NCBI GenBank assembly: GCA_958426775.1 | Contig: CATZZP010000011.1 | Location: forward strand, 1 to 64,000 | Source of the DNA: an uncultured Bacillota bacterium | GTDB taxonomy: Bacteria > Bacillota > Clostridia > Lachnospirales > CAG-274 | Reading direction: 5' to 3' | Length of the DNA stretch: 64,000 nucleotides | Shown here: positions 1 to 8,579 of the stretch, piece by piece | Position numbering within the stretch: the first letter of the stretch is position 1 | Layout of the letters: each line of letters opens with the position of its first letter | Program-made: the position numbers and the translations under genes | The notes under the pieces: generated by a model | Told to the model about the DNA's origin: nothing | What the model saw: only the letters and a program-made list of their open reading frames with translations | Databases searched by the model: none

Positions 1-58
1 ACTCGAAATGCGGTAGTACGGCAAAACCGTAGCGAGAGTTCAAATCTCTCCATCTCCG
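1..58 (+). tRNA. tRNA-Ser (anticodon CGA), 3' part only
   Basis: The window opens inside a tRNA. The anticodon loop CTCGAAA is at 2-8 with anticodon CGA at 4-6, and the closing pair is A1 with T9. A long class II variable arm follows (TACGG/CCGTA around a CAAAA loop, 16-31), then a T arm GAGAG/CTCTC around TTCAAAT (34-50), the 3' acceptor strand CATCTCC and discriminator G58. The long variable arm, G discriminator and CGA anticodon together indicate serine. No CCA is encoded. The D arm and 5' acceptor lie outside the window, so the acceptor pairing cannot be checked. Confidence 0.9.
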
Positions 59-64
59 TATAAT

Positions 65-95
65 AAAGGCTTCGGTTATTTTCCGAAGCCTTTTG
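65..95 (+). terminator. Rho-independent terminator after tRNA-Ser
   Basis: The inverted repeat GGCTTCGG (68-75) / CCGAAGCC (83-90) has a TTATTTT loop. It is extended by AAA/TTT pairs and followed by TTTT. It lies 7 bases after the tRNA and also faces the end of the opposing ogt gene, so it may stop transcription both ways. Confidence 0.85.
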
Positions 96-99
96 ACAT

Positions 100-615
100 T
101 TATTTAGTATAGAAATCAGATATATTAACCTTTTCTAAGGTTAAAAGCTTTATTTTTTTATCAATTCCGCCTGCATAGCCTGTTAGCTTTCCGTTAACGC
201 CTACAACACGATGGCAGGGTATTATAATTGAAATTGAATTATGCCCTACAGCACCGCCTACAGCCCGTGGGGATATTTTTGGCACCCCTTTTTTCTCGGC
301 AAGAGTACTTGCAATTTGTCCATAAGTCATGGTTTTACCATAGGGTATAGAGAGCAAAATCTCCCATACAGCCTTACGAAAGGGTGTTGTATTAATATGC
401 AAAGGAGGGGTAAAGTCAGGCTCATTTCCGCTGAAATAAATATCCAGCCACTTAACGGTTGATTTAAACACAGGCAAGTCTTTTTCTATATAATCATCTG
501 ATAGGGTATTCCCAAAATATTTTTGGTTGTCAAACCATAGCCCTGTCAACTCTGTTCCGTTACTTCCGAGAGTGATATAGCCTAAGGGTGAATTATAATG
601 ATATATATAATCCAT
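100..615 (-). CDS. ogt: Methylated-DNA--protein-cysteine methyltransferase
   Basis: Suicide repair protein that moves the alkyl group from O6-alkylguanine (or O4-alkylthymine) in DNA to its own cysteine. The acceptor motif IPCHRVVG is present, preceded by the DNA-binding segment with YGKTMTYGQIA and SPRAVGGAVGHN, the usual order for this family. The length of 171 residues is normal for single-domain Ogt. Two in-frame ATGs lie at 621 and 615. AGGAGG sits only 1 base before the first but 7 bases before the second, so the start at 615 is preferred. It stands alone, facing the tRNA terminator. It has no fused AdaA regulator domain, so an adaptive response is not indicated. Confidence 0.95.
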   Translation of the reverse strand: MDYIYHYNSPLGYITLGSNGTELTGLWFDNQKYFGNTLSDDYIEKDLPVFKSTVKWLDIYFSGNEPDFTPPLHINTTPFRKAVWEILLSIPYGKTMTYGQIASTLAEKKGVPKISPRAVGGAVGHNSISIIIPCHRVVGVNGKLTGYAGGIDKKIKLLTLEKVNISDFYTK

Positions 616-787
616 AACCATACCTCCTATAAATAAAGTAATAAATAATCAATATAATTATAAACCAATATTAAATTAAAAGCCATATTTTATTTAATAA
701 ATATTATATGTCACTTTTGTTACGATTTCAATTTTTAGTGGAAATAGGCATTATTATTTGATATACTGATAAATGAGGTGATTTTTT

Positions 788-2371
788 TTGAAAAAGATAT
801 TAGCTGTATTTATCAGCTTTGTTTTAATAATGTTATGCTATAATGTTTCAACGTCTTTCGGTGCATCACGTGACATCAGAGTCGGTCTTGAAAGGCATTA
901 TATAGGGGTGTCTTCAATTCCTGTAAACGACACAATTATTACTGTTCAGATAGGTGATGGCAAGAAATACAGTGTTGGTAGTGAAAACGGACTTATTGCA
1001 AAAGCTGTAAATGGGGACTATTTTGATTCAGGTCTGGATTTTTCAACACATAATGAGGCTATGCTGTATGCTAAGGAATTTAATGGCGAAGCCATACCCG
1101 TATTAAATGACAAGGGTTGGAGGGTTTACTTTGCCAAATCATCAAGTCTGAATACAACAAAAACAATACCTGAAGAAACTAAATCTGCTGAAACTACTGA
1201 AGAAATTGAAGCTACAACAGAGGAAACAGTTGATATTAGTAACAATGGATTTTCAAGTATAAAATTAGGTGATAATGCTGTATTGTTTACATCATCAGAC
1301 AAGAATGTTTTTATTGCTGACGGAAGCGAAGCCGTACATATCTCAACAGGCAACGGTATTGTTGCGTTAGGCGAATATTCATATAGAAACGTCATTGAAA
1401 TATACAGGAGCGGAAATACGGTAAATGCAGTTAATATCTTGCCTATGGAGGATTATCTTTTAGGTGTTGTCACCTCGGAAATGCCCGGCTCATGGCCAAT
1501 TGAAGCTATTAAGGCACAGGCTGTTGCAGCCAGAACATATGCACAAAAAAATTTAGGCAAACATGGTAAGTATGATATGTGTGATAATACGGATTGCCAG
1601 CAATATAACGGTGTAAACGGTGAAACTGATGCAGGCACAAGTGCTGTAAATGCCACTAAAGGTGTGATGGCATACTACAATGGTAGTTTAATCTCAGCAA
1701 CATACTTTTCATCAAGCGGAGGACATACTCAAAATGCGGAGGATGTGTGGGGTACAGCAGTACCTTATCTTGTTGGGGTAAAGGAAATAAATGAAACAGG
1801 CGGTAAACAATGGGTAAGAACCTTTTCATTTACGGAAATAACAGAAATGTGCGAAAAAGCTTCTTATAATGTGGGTAACGTTACTTCTGTTCGTGTTGGC
1901 GAAAGTCTTGAGGGCGGACTTGTAAAGACCATGATAATTGAAGGTACGGAAGGTGCTGTAACACTTGAGCGAGAGGAAATAAGAGAGCTATTTAAAAATT
2001 CGGCTGAAGGTAGTCTGTATAGCCGTAATTTTAAAATTTCAAATACCTCTACAAAGGCAAATAACGTATATGTTCTTGCAGCCGAAGCAGAAGGAAATGT
2101 AGATATTAATGTAATTTCGGCTGTTGCAGCAGACGGAATTATCGGACCTGTTGAAAATGTAAATACTGTAGTTATAGGTAGTGAAAATGAATATGTAATA
2201 TCTCCTGATGAAAGCAATATGTCAGAATCTCAAGATTGCGTTACTATTACAGGCAGTGGTTACGGCCATGGCGTAGGCATGAGTCAGTATGGTGCAAAGG
2301 GTATGGCGGAACTTGGTTATAGTTATACAGATATTCTCAAATACTACTACACAGGTATTGATGTATACTAA
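788..2371 (+). CDS. SpoIID/LytB domain protein, secreted
   Basis: Exported cell-wall protein of the SpoIID/LytB family, whose best-known member is a lytic transglycosylase needed for forespore engulfment. A signal peptide covers about residues 1-26 (MKKILAVFISF then a hydrophobic core). A region resembling SPOR repeats follows, then a Thr/Glu-rich linker near 120-145. The SpoIID domain starts near 200 (LPMEDYLLGVV, EMPGSWPIEALKAQAVAARTYA-like stretch, YFSSSGGHT) and ends with GYGHGVGMSQYGAKGMA near the C-terminus. The TTG start at 788 is placed by GAGGTG 8 bases upstream. At 527 residues it is longer than classical SpoIID (about 340), so it may be a LytB-like paralogue rather than the sporulation protein itself. 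It opens a run with queA 13 bases downstream. Confidence 0.88.
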   Translation: MKKILAVFISFVLIMLCYNVSTSFGASRDIRVGLERHYIGVSSIPVNDTIITVQIGDGKKYSVGSENGLIAKAVNGDYFDSGLDFSTHNEAMLYAKEFNGEAIPVLNDKGWRVYFAKSSSLNTTKTIPEETKSAETTEEIEATTEETVDISNNGFSSIKLGDNAVLFTSSDKNVFIADGSEAVHISTGNGIVALGEYSYRNVIEIYRSGNTVNAVNILPMEDYLLGVVTSEMPGSWPIEAIKAQAVAARTYAQKNLGKHGKYDMCDNTDCQQYNGVNGETDAGTSAVNATKGVMAYYNGSLISATYFSSSGGHTQNAEDVWGTAVPYLVGVKEINETGGKQWVRTFSFTEITEMCEKASYNVGNVTSVRVGESLEGGLVKTMIIEGTEGAVTLEREEIRELFKNSAEGSLYSRNFKISNTSTKANNVYVLAAEAEGNVDINVISAVAADGIIGPVENVNTVVIGSENEYVISPDESNMSESQDCVTITGSGYGHGVGMSQYGAKGMAELGYSYTDILKYYYTGIDVY

Positions 2372-2384
2372 GGAGAGTTATAAA

Positions 2385-3425
2385 ATGAAAAAAAGTGATT
2401 TTTATTATGAACTTCCTCAGGAGTTGATTGCACAACATCCATTAGAGGACAGAGCGTCATCAAAATTAATGGTTTTGGATAAAAATACAGGTGAAATTGA
2501 ACATAAAATTTTCAAGGATATAAGGAATATGCTGAATAAGGGCGATTGCCTTGTAATAAATGAAACAAAGGTGTTACCGGCAAGACTTATCGGAGCCAGA
2601 AAAGATACAGGAACACGAGTTGAAATTCTTTTGCTTACAAGAAAAGATGCCAATACTTGGGAAACTATTGTTTACCCCGGTAAAAAAGCACGTCTCGGTC
2701 ATGTAATAGTATTTGGCAACGGACAGCTTGAAGCTACTGTAAAAGAAGTTATAAACGACGGCAACAGAATAGTTGAATTTAAGTATAACGGTATATTTGA
2801 GGAGATTTTAGATGAGTTGGGGCAAATGCCATTACCTCCGTATATTACCGAAAAGTTAGAGGATAAAAGTAGGTATCAGACAGTTTACGCAAAAAATGAA
2901 GGTTCAGCTGCTGCACCTACAGCAGGCTTGCATTTTACTAATGAGTTAATGAACCAACTAACAGATAAGGGTGTGAATATAGCTAAATTAACGCTCCATG
3001 TAGGCTTAGGCACATTCAGACCTGTTAAGGAAGATGATATACTGAAGCATAAAATGCATTCGGAATTTTATTGCATTGACAAGGAAAATGCCGAAATAAT
3101 CAACAAAACACGCAAAAACGGAGGTAGAATTATATCTGTAGGTACAACAAGTACCAGAACACTGGAATCTATAGCTGATGATGATGGTCATATTAAGGCT
3201 TGTAGTGGTTGGACAGATATATTTATTTATCCGGGTTACAAATTTAAGATTGTAGATAACCTAATAACTAATTTCCATTTGCCTGAATCTACACTTATAA
3301 TGCTTGTAAGTGCATTAGCAGGCAAGGATAATGTTCTAAAAGCATATAAGACAGCCGTTGACGAGAAATATCGTTTTTTCAGTTTCGGTGATGCTATGTT
3401 TATAACTGATTTAAGCAAGAGGTGA
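2385..3425 (+). CDS. queA: S-adenosylmethionine:tRNA ribosyltransferase-isomerase
   Basis: Transfers and isomerises the ribosyl moiety of S-adenosylmethionine onto preQ1 in tRNA, giving epoxyqueuosine at the wobble position of GUN-anticodon tRNAs. The product begins MKKSDFYYELPQELIAQHP and contains the family signatures AAPTAGLHFT, LHVGLGTFRPV and TTSTRTLES. Its 346 residues match the family. The reading frame is open upstream into the preceding gene, but AGGAGAG seven bases before the ATG at 2385 fixes this start. It follows the SpoIID-like gene closely and runs into rarA/mgsA. Its partners tgt, queF and queT occur elsewhere in the window on the other strand, so queuosine genes are scattered in four places. 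Confidence 0.97.
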   Translation: MKKSDFYYELPQELIAQHPLEDRASSKLMVLDKNTGEIEHKIFKDIRNMLNKGDCLVINETKVLPARLIGARKDTGTRVEILLLTRKDANTWETIVYPGKKARLGHVIVFGNGQLEATVKEVINDGNRIVEFKYNGIFEEILDELGQMPLPPYITEKLEDKSRYQTVYAKNEGSAAAPTAGLHFTNELMNQLTDKGVNIAKLTLHVGLGTFRPVKEDDILKHKMHSEFYCIDKENAEIINKTRKNGGRIISVGTTSTRTLESIADDDGHIKACSGWTDIFIYPGYKFKIVDNLITNFHLPESTLIMLVSALAGKDNVLKAYKTAVDEKYRFFSFGDAMFITDLSKR

Positions 3426-3430
3426 AGTCT

Positions 3431-4753
3431 GTGGATTTATTTGAATTTAAGCAAAAAAATTCTCTTAAAAAGGATAGTCCCTTAGCATCAAGGCTTCGCC
3501 CAAAAAGGCTTGAGGATTTTGTTGGTCAGGAGCATATAGTAGGCAAGGATACTCTTCTTTATAGAGCTATTAAAGCGGATAAGCTTTCATCGGTTATATT
3601 TTACGGTCCGCCCGGTACAGGCAAGACTACTCTTGCCAAGATTATAGCAAATACAACAAAAAGCGAGTTTGTTCAAATTAATGCAACAACTGCAGGCAAA
3701 AAGGATATTACTGATGCAGTTGACCATGCCAAGTCTATTTTAGGCATGTATGGCAAACACACAATATTGTTTATTGATGAGATACATCGATTTAATAAAA
3801 GTCAGCAGGATGCTCTTTTGCCTCATGTAGAGGACGGAACGTTGATTTTAATAGGTGCAACTACGGAAAACCCCTATTTTGAAGTAAATAAGGCTCTTGT
3901 TTCACGTAGTGTTATATTTGAGCTTAAACAACTTAAACCATCAGATATAGCTAAAATAATTGAAAGGGCTGTAAATGACGAAGAAAGTGGCTTAGGTGCA
4001 TATAATGCAGTTATAGATGAAAAAGCACTTAATTTTCTGAGCAATATTGCAAACGGAGATGCCAGAGTTGCGTTAAATGCTGTTGAGCTTGCTGTACTAA
4101 CTACTGACAGAGATAGTGACGGTAAAATTTATATTAATCTTGACGTAGCACAACAATGTGTACAAAAACGTGCATTAAACTATGATAAAGACGGGGATAA
4201 TCATTATGATACCATTTCAGCTTTTATTAAAAGCATGAGAGGTTCTGACCCGGATGCAGCGGTTTATTATCTGGCTAAGATGCTTTATTCAGGTGAAGAC
4301 CCTAAGTTTATAGCAAGACGTATAGTAATTTGTGCTTCAGAAGATGTTGGTAATGCAGATCCTCAGGCTCTTGTTGTGGCAGTAGCAGCGGCACAGGCTG
4401 TTGATTTTATTGGTATGCCCGAAGCACGTATAAATCTGGCACAGGCGGCTATATATGTTGCTTGTGCCCCTAAAAGTAACGGAGCGATTATGGCAATAGA
4501 TAACGCCATGGAGGATGTGAGTCATATCAGAGTAAGCGGTGTACCTAATCATTTACGAGATAGACATTATCCCGGTGCAACGGAGCTTGGACATGGTGAG
4601 GGATATAAATATGCTCATGATTATTCCAATAATTATGTAAAGCAGCAGTATTTACCCGATGAATTGGTAGGAAAGCAATATTACATTCCTACCGATAACG
4701 GCTATGAAAAAGAAATTAAAACTTGGTTTAATAAAATTAAAAAGGAGGATTAA
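3431..4753 (+). CDS. rarA: Replication-associated recombination protein A (AAA ATPase)
   Basis: Clamp-loader-like AAA+ ATPase of the RarA/MgsA/WRNIP1 family, acting at stalled replication forks. It shows RPKRLEDFVGQEHIVG, Walker A GPPGTGKTT, Walker B LFIDEIHRFNK and sensor 1 IGATTENPYFEVNKAL. The C-terminal MgsA tetramerisation region has YHYDTISAFIKSMRGSDPDAA-like sequence and HYPGATELGHGEGYKYAHDY. Two GTG starts are possible, at 3422 and 3431. The AGAGGTG site (3418-3424) overlaps the first and lies 6 bases before the second, so 3431 is chosen, giving 440 residues. Translation is probably coupled to queA, whose stop is 3423-3425. Symbol mgsA is used in some genomes. Confidence 0.95.
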   Translation: MDLFEFKQKNSLKKDSPLASRLRPKRLEDFVGQEHIVGKDTLLYRAIKADKLSSVIFYGPPGTGKTTLAKIIANTTKSEFVQINATTAGKKDITDAVDHAKSILGMYGKHTILFIDEIHRFNKSQQDALLPHVEDGTLILIGATTENPYFEVNKALVSRSVIFELKQLKPSDIAKIIERAVNDEESGLGAYNAVIDEKALNFLSNIANGDARVALNAVELAVLTTDRDSDGKIYINLDVAQQCVQKRALNYDKDGDNHYDTISAFIKSMRGSDPDAAVYYLAKMLYSGEDPKFIARRIVICASEDVGNADPQALVVAVAAAQAVDFIGMPEARINLAQAAIYVACAPKSNGAIMAIDNAMEDVSHIRVSGVPNHLRDRHYPGATELGHGEGYKYAHDYSNNYVKQQYLPDELVGKQYYIPTDNGYEKEIKTWFNKIKKED

Positions 4754-4756
4754 GTA

Positions 4757-6394
4757 TTGTATTTAAAAATAAAAAATTTATTAATTTCGGTAATGATGTT
4801 TATTTGTTGTATAGGCTTATATACAACGGTTAACGCTGAGGAACAAATGAAGGGTATGTGGATTTCTACTGTATATAATTTAGATTATCCTTCTAACCCG
4901 ACAACGGATTCGGAACAATTGAAGGCAGAGGCTGACAAAATATTAAATGATTGTCAGAATATGGGTATAAATAATATATTTTTGCAGGTCAGACCTAATT
5001 CAGATGCATTGTATAAATCATCAATTTATCCCTGGAGCGAGTATTTAACCGGCAAACAGGGAGTTGCTCCGTCTAATAATTTTGACCCACTTCAATATTG
5101 GATTGACGGTGCTCACAGCAGGGGAATGAAGCTTCATGCTTGGGTTAATCCATACAGAGCAACTAAAGTAAAAAACGGTAGTGTAGATGCTCTTTCCGGA
5201 CTTGCAGAAAACAATCCTGCTAAATTGCATCCTGAATATATTATAAAGTATACAGACGGAAATTATTATTATAACCCCGCTTTACCTGCTGTAAGACAGC
5301 TTGTGATTGACGGTATAATGGAGATAGTAAATAATTACAATGTAGATGGTATACATATGGATGATTATTTTTATCCGGGTAGTGATTTTGATGATAGTGT
5401 TTCCTTTACACAATTAAGTGCCGGCTATACAGATAAAAGTCAGTGGCGAAGAAACAATGTTAATCTGCTTGTAGAAGGCATTAAATCTGCTATAGACACT
5501 GTAAATCCTGATATTGAATTTGGTATAAGTCCTGCCGGTATATGGGCAAATAGTTCAAATAATCCCTTAGGAAGCGACACCTCAGGAAATGAAGCATATT
5601 ATTCTCATTATGCTGATACAAGAAAATGGGCATTAGAGGGAACTGTAGATTATATAGCACCTCAAATTTATTGGGAAATAGGACATTCTAAAGCTGATTA
5701 TGCTACTTTGGTTAAATGGTGGTCAGATACACTTAAGGATTCACCGACTAAGTTATATATAGGATTGGCTGATTATAAGGCTAATGGTGTAACAGATACG
5801 AATAATACCTGGTATGGAGGAAATGAAATAGTAAAGCAGTTAAACTTGAACAAGTCAACAGAAAAAGTTAATGGCGAAATTCATTTTAGATATAAAATGA
5901 TTATTAACACACCGGGTTTGTCCGATAAAATCAAACAATTTTATCAATCAAACAACGGAACGACAGCAACAACACAAGCTACTACGGTTCAGACAACAAA
6001 AGAAACTTCTACAGAAACTACTACACAGTATTCTGATAAAAACGAAATTAAGGTTAAGGTGAACGGAGAATATGTTAAGTTTGACCAAAAGCCCGTAATT
6101 GAAAATGACAGAACCTTAGTACCGATGAGAGCTATATTTGAAGCTCTTGGTGCTGATGTAGAATGGTTTAACGACACACAATCCGTAATAGCAGAAAATA
6201 AAGAGGGCGTAAGAATTACCTTAATTATAGGCAGCAAGAATATGCTTATAAATAATAAAGATATGGTAATTTTAGATGTACCTGCAAAAATTATGGGTAG
6301 TCGAACAATGGTACCACTAAGAGCTATTTCCGAAGCATTTGATTGTAAGGTTGAATGGGATGGGGAAAGCAAACTTGTTACAATAACAAATTAA
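4757..6394 (+). CDS. Secreted GHL10 family glycoside hydrolase-like protein with copper amine oxidase-type stalk domain
   Basis: Exported protein predicted to act on cell-surface or extracellular glycans. A signal peptide covers about 1-27 (…TTVNAEEQ). Residues about 32-390 form a GHL10 (formerly DUF187) TIM barrel with MKGMWISTVYNLDYPS, NNIFLQVRPNSDALY, HAWVNPYRA and DGIHMDDYFYP, where the DD pair lies in the expected active-site strand. A threonine-rich linker follows (TTATTQATTVQTT…), then a copper amine oxidase N-terminal-like stalk domain with LVPMRAIFEALGADVEW and MVPLRAISEAFDCKVEW repeats. The TTG start at 4757 has AAAGGAGG 8 bases upstream. The substrate is unknown. It is the last gene of the run from 788. 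Confidence 0.88.
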   Translation: MYLKIKNLLISVMMFICCIGLYTTVNAEEQMKGMWISTVYNLDYPSNPTTDSEQLKAEADKILNDCQNMGINNIFLQVRPNSDALYKSSIYPWSEYLTGKQGVAPSNNFDPLQYWIDGAHSRGMKLHAWVNPYRATKVKNGSVDALSGLAENNPAKLHPEYIIKYTDGNYYYNPALPAVRQLVIDGIMEIVNNYNVDGIHMDDYFYPGSDFDDSVSFTQLSAGYTDKSQWRRNNVNLLVEGIKSAIDTVNPDIEFGISPAGIWANSSNNPLGSDTSGNEAYYSHYADTRKWALEGTVDYIAPQIYWEIGHSKADYATLVKWWSDTLKDSPTKLYIGLADYKANGVTDTNNTWYGGNEIVKQLNLNKSTEKVNGEIHFRYKMIINTPGLSDKIKQFYQSNNGTTATTQATTVQTTKETSTETTTQYSDKNEIKVKVNGEYVKFDQKPVIENDRTLVPMRAIFEALGADVEWFNDTQSVIAENKEGVRITLIIGSKNMLINNKDMVILDVPAKIMGSRTMVPLRAISEAFDCKVEWDGESKLVTITN

Positions 6395-6403
6395 AATAAT
6401 TAC

Positions 6404-6492
6404 AGCAAAAAAAGGAGCTTTCAATTAATTTGACCCCTAAAGGTCTGACTTTTTGTGATCAAATTAATACATTGTTAGCTTCTTTTTTTGCT
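6404..6492. terminator. Long bidirectional terminator hairpin
   Basis: An 89-base nested inverted repeat. The outer arms of 16 bases (6404-6419 and 6477-6492) pair throughout with one G-T wobble and contain A7 on one side and T7 on the other. The inner arms ATTAATTTGA (6424-6433) and TCAAATTAAT (6459-6468) pair perfectly. Read on either strand, the hairpin is followed by a run of seven T. It sits between the + strand operon ending at 6394 and the - strand comF side, so it probably ends transcripts from both. Confidence 0.7.
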
Positions 6493-6570
6493 AAAATTTG
6501 TAGTTTATAAATATGTACTACTATGCCTTAAGCTTGATATATAAAAAATTTTATATTACATCTAATCAAA

Positions 6571-6778
6571 ATAAGTTGCAAAACCGGCACAAATATAGCA
6601 TAGCACCTAATTAAACCCACAGGCAAAGGAGTGAGGTAACAAACTAGCACATAAAACTAGTTGACATACTAATAGAGGTAAATAACATATTGCGGGTGAG
6701 GTCTGAGTGCCTTGAAAACTATTCGTAAAACGCAACTTTTGCGAATAGTTAGAGGTTGGTAAAATAAGACCTCTTAAA
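6571..6778 (+). ncRNA. Candidate structured non-coding RNA beside comF
   Basis: This 300-base stretch has no convincing reading frame but contains strong potential RNA structure. One hairpin has a 14-pair stem (about 6718-6731 with 6738-6751, one G-T pair) and a CGCAAC loop. A GAGGTCT (6698-6704) / AGACCTC (6767-6773) pair encloses it and competes with a local AGAGGT/ACCTCT hairpin. An AACTAG/CTAGTT hairpin lies near 6641-6662. ACCC and AGGCA (about 6615-6625) could pair with GGGT and TGCCT (about 6694-6712) in pseudoknot order. The + strand is purine-rich in the unpaired parts (GGAGTGAGGTAAC, GAGGTAAATAAC), which favours that strand. A weak promoter (TTGATA at 6535, 17 bases, TACATC) precedes it. 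The ends given are estimates and the strand is uncertain. The comF neighbourhood recalls the raiA-motif RNA of Firmicutes, but identity was not established. Confidence 0.4.
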
Positions 6779-6802
6779 AGATATATTTTAACTATTTAAT
6801 GC

Positions 6803-7516
6803 TTAATCTACATCAACTATACTTAAGCACAAGGCATAAACAGTTTTAGCCCCTGCATTTTTAAGGACTCGTGCAATTTCATTTATCGTACTGCCTGTTG
6901 TATATATATCATCAATTATTAAAACAGATTTTCCTTTTATATCTACTCCACACTCCGTATTAAAAGAAAATACTCCTTTGATGTTTACTTTTCTTTGTTC
7001 TTTGTTTAATGAGCTTTGTGGTTTTGTTTTTCGTTTCCTTAATACTAAAAGCTTGTATTGTTCTCCTCGATGTTTACAGTATGCCTCTGCCAACAAATAA
7101 CTTTGGTTATATCCTCTTTTAACATATCTGCTTCTATGAACGGGAACACAAGTTACGTAGTCCACGTGAGGTAAATTATGTTTATCTGCAAATTCAGCCA
7201 TATCCATACCATAATATCGGGTATAACTTCCCCTTTTGGAATATTTCATACGATGTATTGATTCTCTTATTTCGTCCTTGTATACATACAAAGCATATGC
7301 TTTATCAAAGAAATACTTTGAATTTCTGCAAGTTTTACATAATCCCATGTAATCAATGGGTTTACCGCATTTATCGCATACCTTTCCTTTTATCCATTCG
7401 TTTTTACCTTCACAATCAGGACATATAAAATAATTGCATTCATAAGATATAATATTATCACATATTACACATCGTCTGGGATATAAAATTCGCAGAAAAC
7501 TATCCTTTATATCCAT
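6803..7516 (-). CDS. comFC: ComF family phosphoribosyltransferase-like protein
   Basis: Cytoplasmic protein of the ComFC/GntX family, which takes part in DNA uptake during competence in Bacillus and is also kept in non-competent species. The N-terminus has a zinc-ribbon-like region with four CxxC pairs (CVIC, CPDC, CDKC and CKTC, between about residues 17 and 62). The C-terminal half is a type I phosphoribosyltransferase fold with the PRPP loop VLIIDDIYTTGSTINE. The length of 237 residues is typical. AGAGGTG lies 7 bases before the ATG. It follows trpS on the same strand but is separated from it by a terminator, so it probably has its own promoter. comFA is not adjacent. Confidence 0.92.
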   Translation of the reverse strand: MDIKDSFLRILYPRRCVICDNIISYECNYFICPDCEGKNEWIKGKVCDKCGKPIDYMGLCKTCRNSKYFFDKAYALYVYKDEIRESIHRMKYSKRGSYTRYYGMDMAEFADKHNLPHVDYVTCVPVHRSRYVKRGYNQSYLLAEAYCKHRGEQYKLLVLRKRKTKPQSSLNKEQRKVNIKGVFSFNTECGVDIKGKSVLIIDDIYTTGSTINEIARVLKNAGAKTVYALCLSIVDVD

Positions 7517-7535
7517 AAAATCACCTCTTATTAGT

Positions 7536-7565
7536 AAAAAGGTCCTTGGATAGCTCCAAAGACCC
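7536..7565 (-). terminator. Terminator after trpS
   Basis: On the - strand GGTCTTTGG pairs with CCAAGGACC around a six-base loop and is followed by TTTTT (stem 7541-7564). It ends the argF-trpS transcript before comF. Confidence 0.88.
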
Positions 7566-7575
7566 CGGTTTAATT

Positions 7576-8577
7576 TTATACAGGATAACCAACCTTTTTC
7601 TGAACTTTTTTAAGTGTTTTGTTTGCAATATAAGATGCTTTTTCAGCACCTTCTTTCATTACCTGTTCAATGTATGCCTTGTCAGATGAATACTCCTTAA
7701 ATTTATTCTGTATAGGCTCAATTTCAGCTACTACAGCATCGGCCACAGCTATTTTAAATGCACCGTAACCACAGCCTTTAAAATCAAGTACAGCATCATT
7801 TACACTCTTACCTGTAACTGCCGAGTAAATATTAAGTAGGTTACTTACACCGGGCTTATCTTCGCCATATCTTACCTCTGTATCAGAATCAGTTACAGCT
7901 CTTTTAATTTTATTTGCTATAGCTTTTGTATCCTCTAAAATGTAAATAACATTGTTAGGATTATCACTTTCAGATTTACTCATTTTTCTGAGAGGATTTT
8001 GCAGACCCATTATTCTTGCACCAACCTTAGGTATATATGGGTCAGGTAATTTAAATACATCACCATAAATACCATTAAATCTTTCGGCTAAATCCCTGCA
8101 TATTTCCAAATGTTGTTTTTGGTCGGCACCAACAGGTACAAGATCGCTTTGATAGAGTAATATATCCCCTGCCATCAATACCGGATAAGTATAAAGTCCC
8201 GCATTTATATTGTCGGCATGCTGTGCAGATTTGTCCTTAAATTGCGTCATTCGATTAAGCTCTCCCATATAGGTAAAGCAGTTTAATATCCATGCTATTT
8301 CTGCGTGAGCCTTCACATCAGACTGAACATAAATTATATGCTCCTTTGGGTCAAGCCCGATTGCAAGAAATAAGGCAATTACGTTTTTTGTACGTTGCCT
8401 TAATTCTGTAGGATCCTGACGTACTGTAAGAGCGTGCATATTTGCAACACCGAAAATGCAGTTATATTCGTCCTGGAGATTTTTCCAATTTCTTAAGGCA
8501 CCAAGATAATTACCTAAGGTAGGTACACCTGATGGTTGCATTGCACTGTATATTATTTTTTTGTTATTATCACTCAT
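7576..8577 (-). CDS. trpS: Tryptophan--tRNA ligase
   Basis: Class I aminoacyl-tRNA synthetase that charges tRNA-Trp. The HIGH-equivalent PTLGNYLGA lies near the N-terminus, the tryptophan/ATP pocket region has AGDILLYQSDLVPVGADQKQH, and the signature RKMSKSES is present. Its 333 residues match bacterial TrpRS. A TTG at 8583 overlaps the argF stop (8580-8582). The ATG at 8577 two codons later is the more likely start, though neither has a strong ribosome site, so translation is probably coupled to argF. No T-box precedes it, unlike the trp operon in this window. The argF-trpS pairing has no obvious metabolic logic. Confidence 0.97.
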   Translation of the reverse strand: MSDNNKKIIYSAMQPSGVPTLGNYLGALRNWKNLQDEYNCIFGVANMHALTVRQDPTELRQRTKNVIALFLAIGLDPKEHIIYVQSDVKAHAEIAWILNCFTYMGELNRMTQFKDKSAQHADNINAGLYTYPVLMAGDILLYQSDLVPVGADQKQHLEICRDLAERFNGIYGDVFKLPDPYIPKVGARIMGLQNPLRKMSKSESDNPNNVIYILEDTKAIANKIKRAVTDSDTEVRYGEDKPGVSNLLNIYSAVTGKSVNDAVLDFKGCGYGAFKIAVADAVVAEIEPIQNKFKEYSSDKAYIEQVMKEGAEKASYIANKTLKKVQKKVGYPV

Positions 8578-8579
8578 AA

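Noticed and set aside
616..787. A sigma-E type sporulation promoter before the SpoIID-like gene
   Set aside because: A TATACT near 764 is visible, but no convincing -35 for sigma-A or for sigma-E could be placed; the region is otherwise plain AT-rich sequence.
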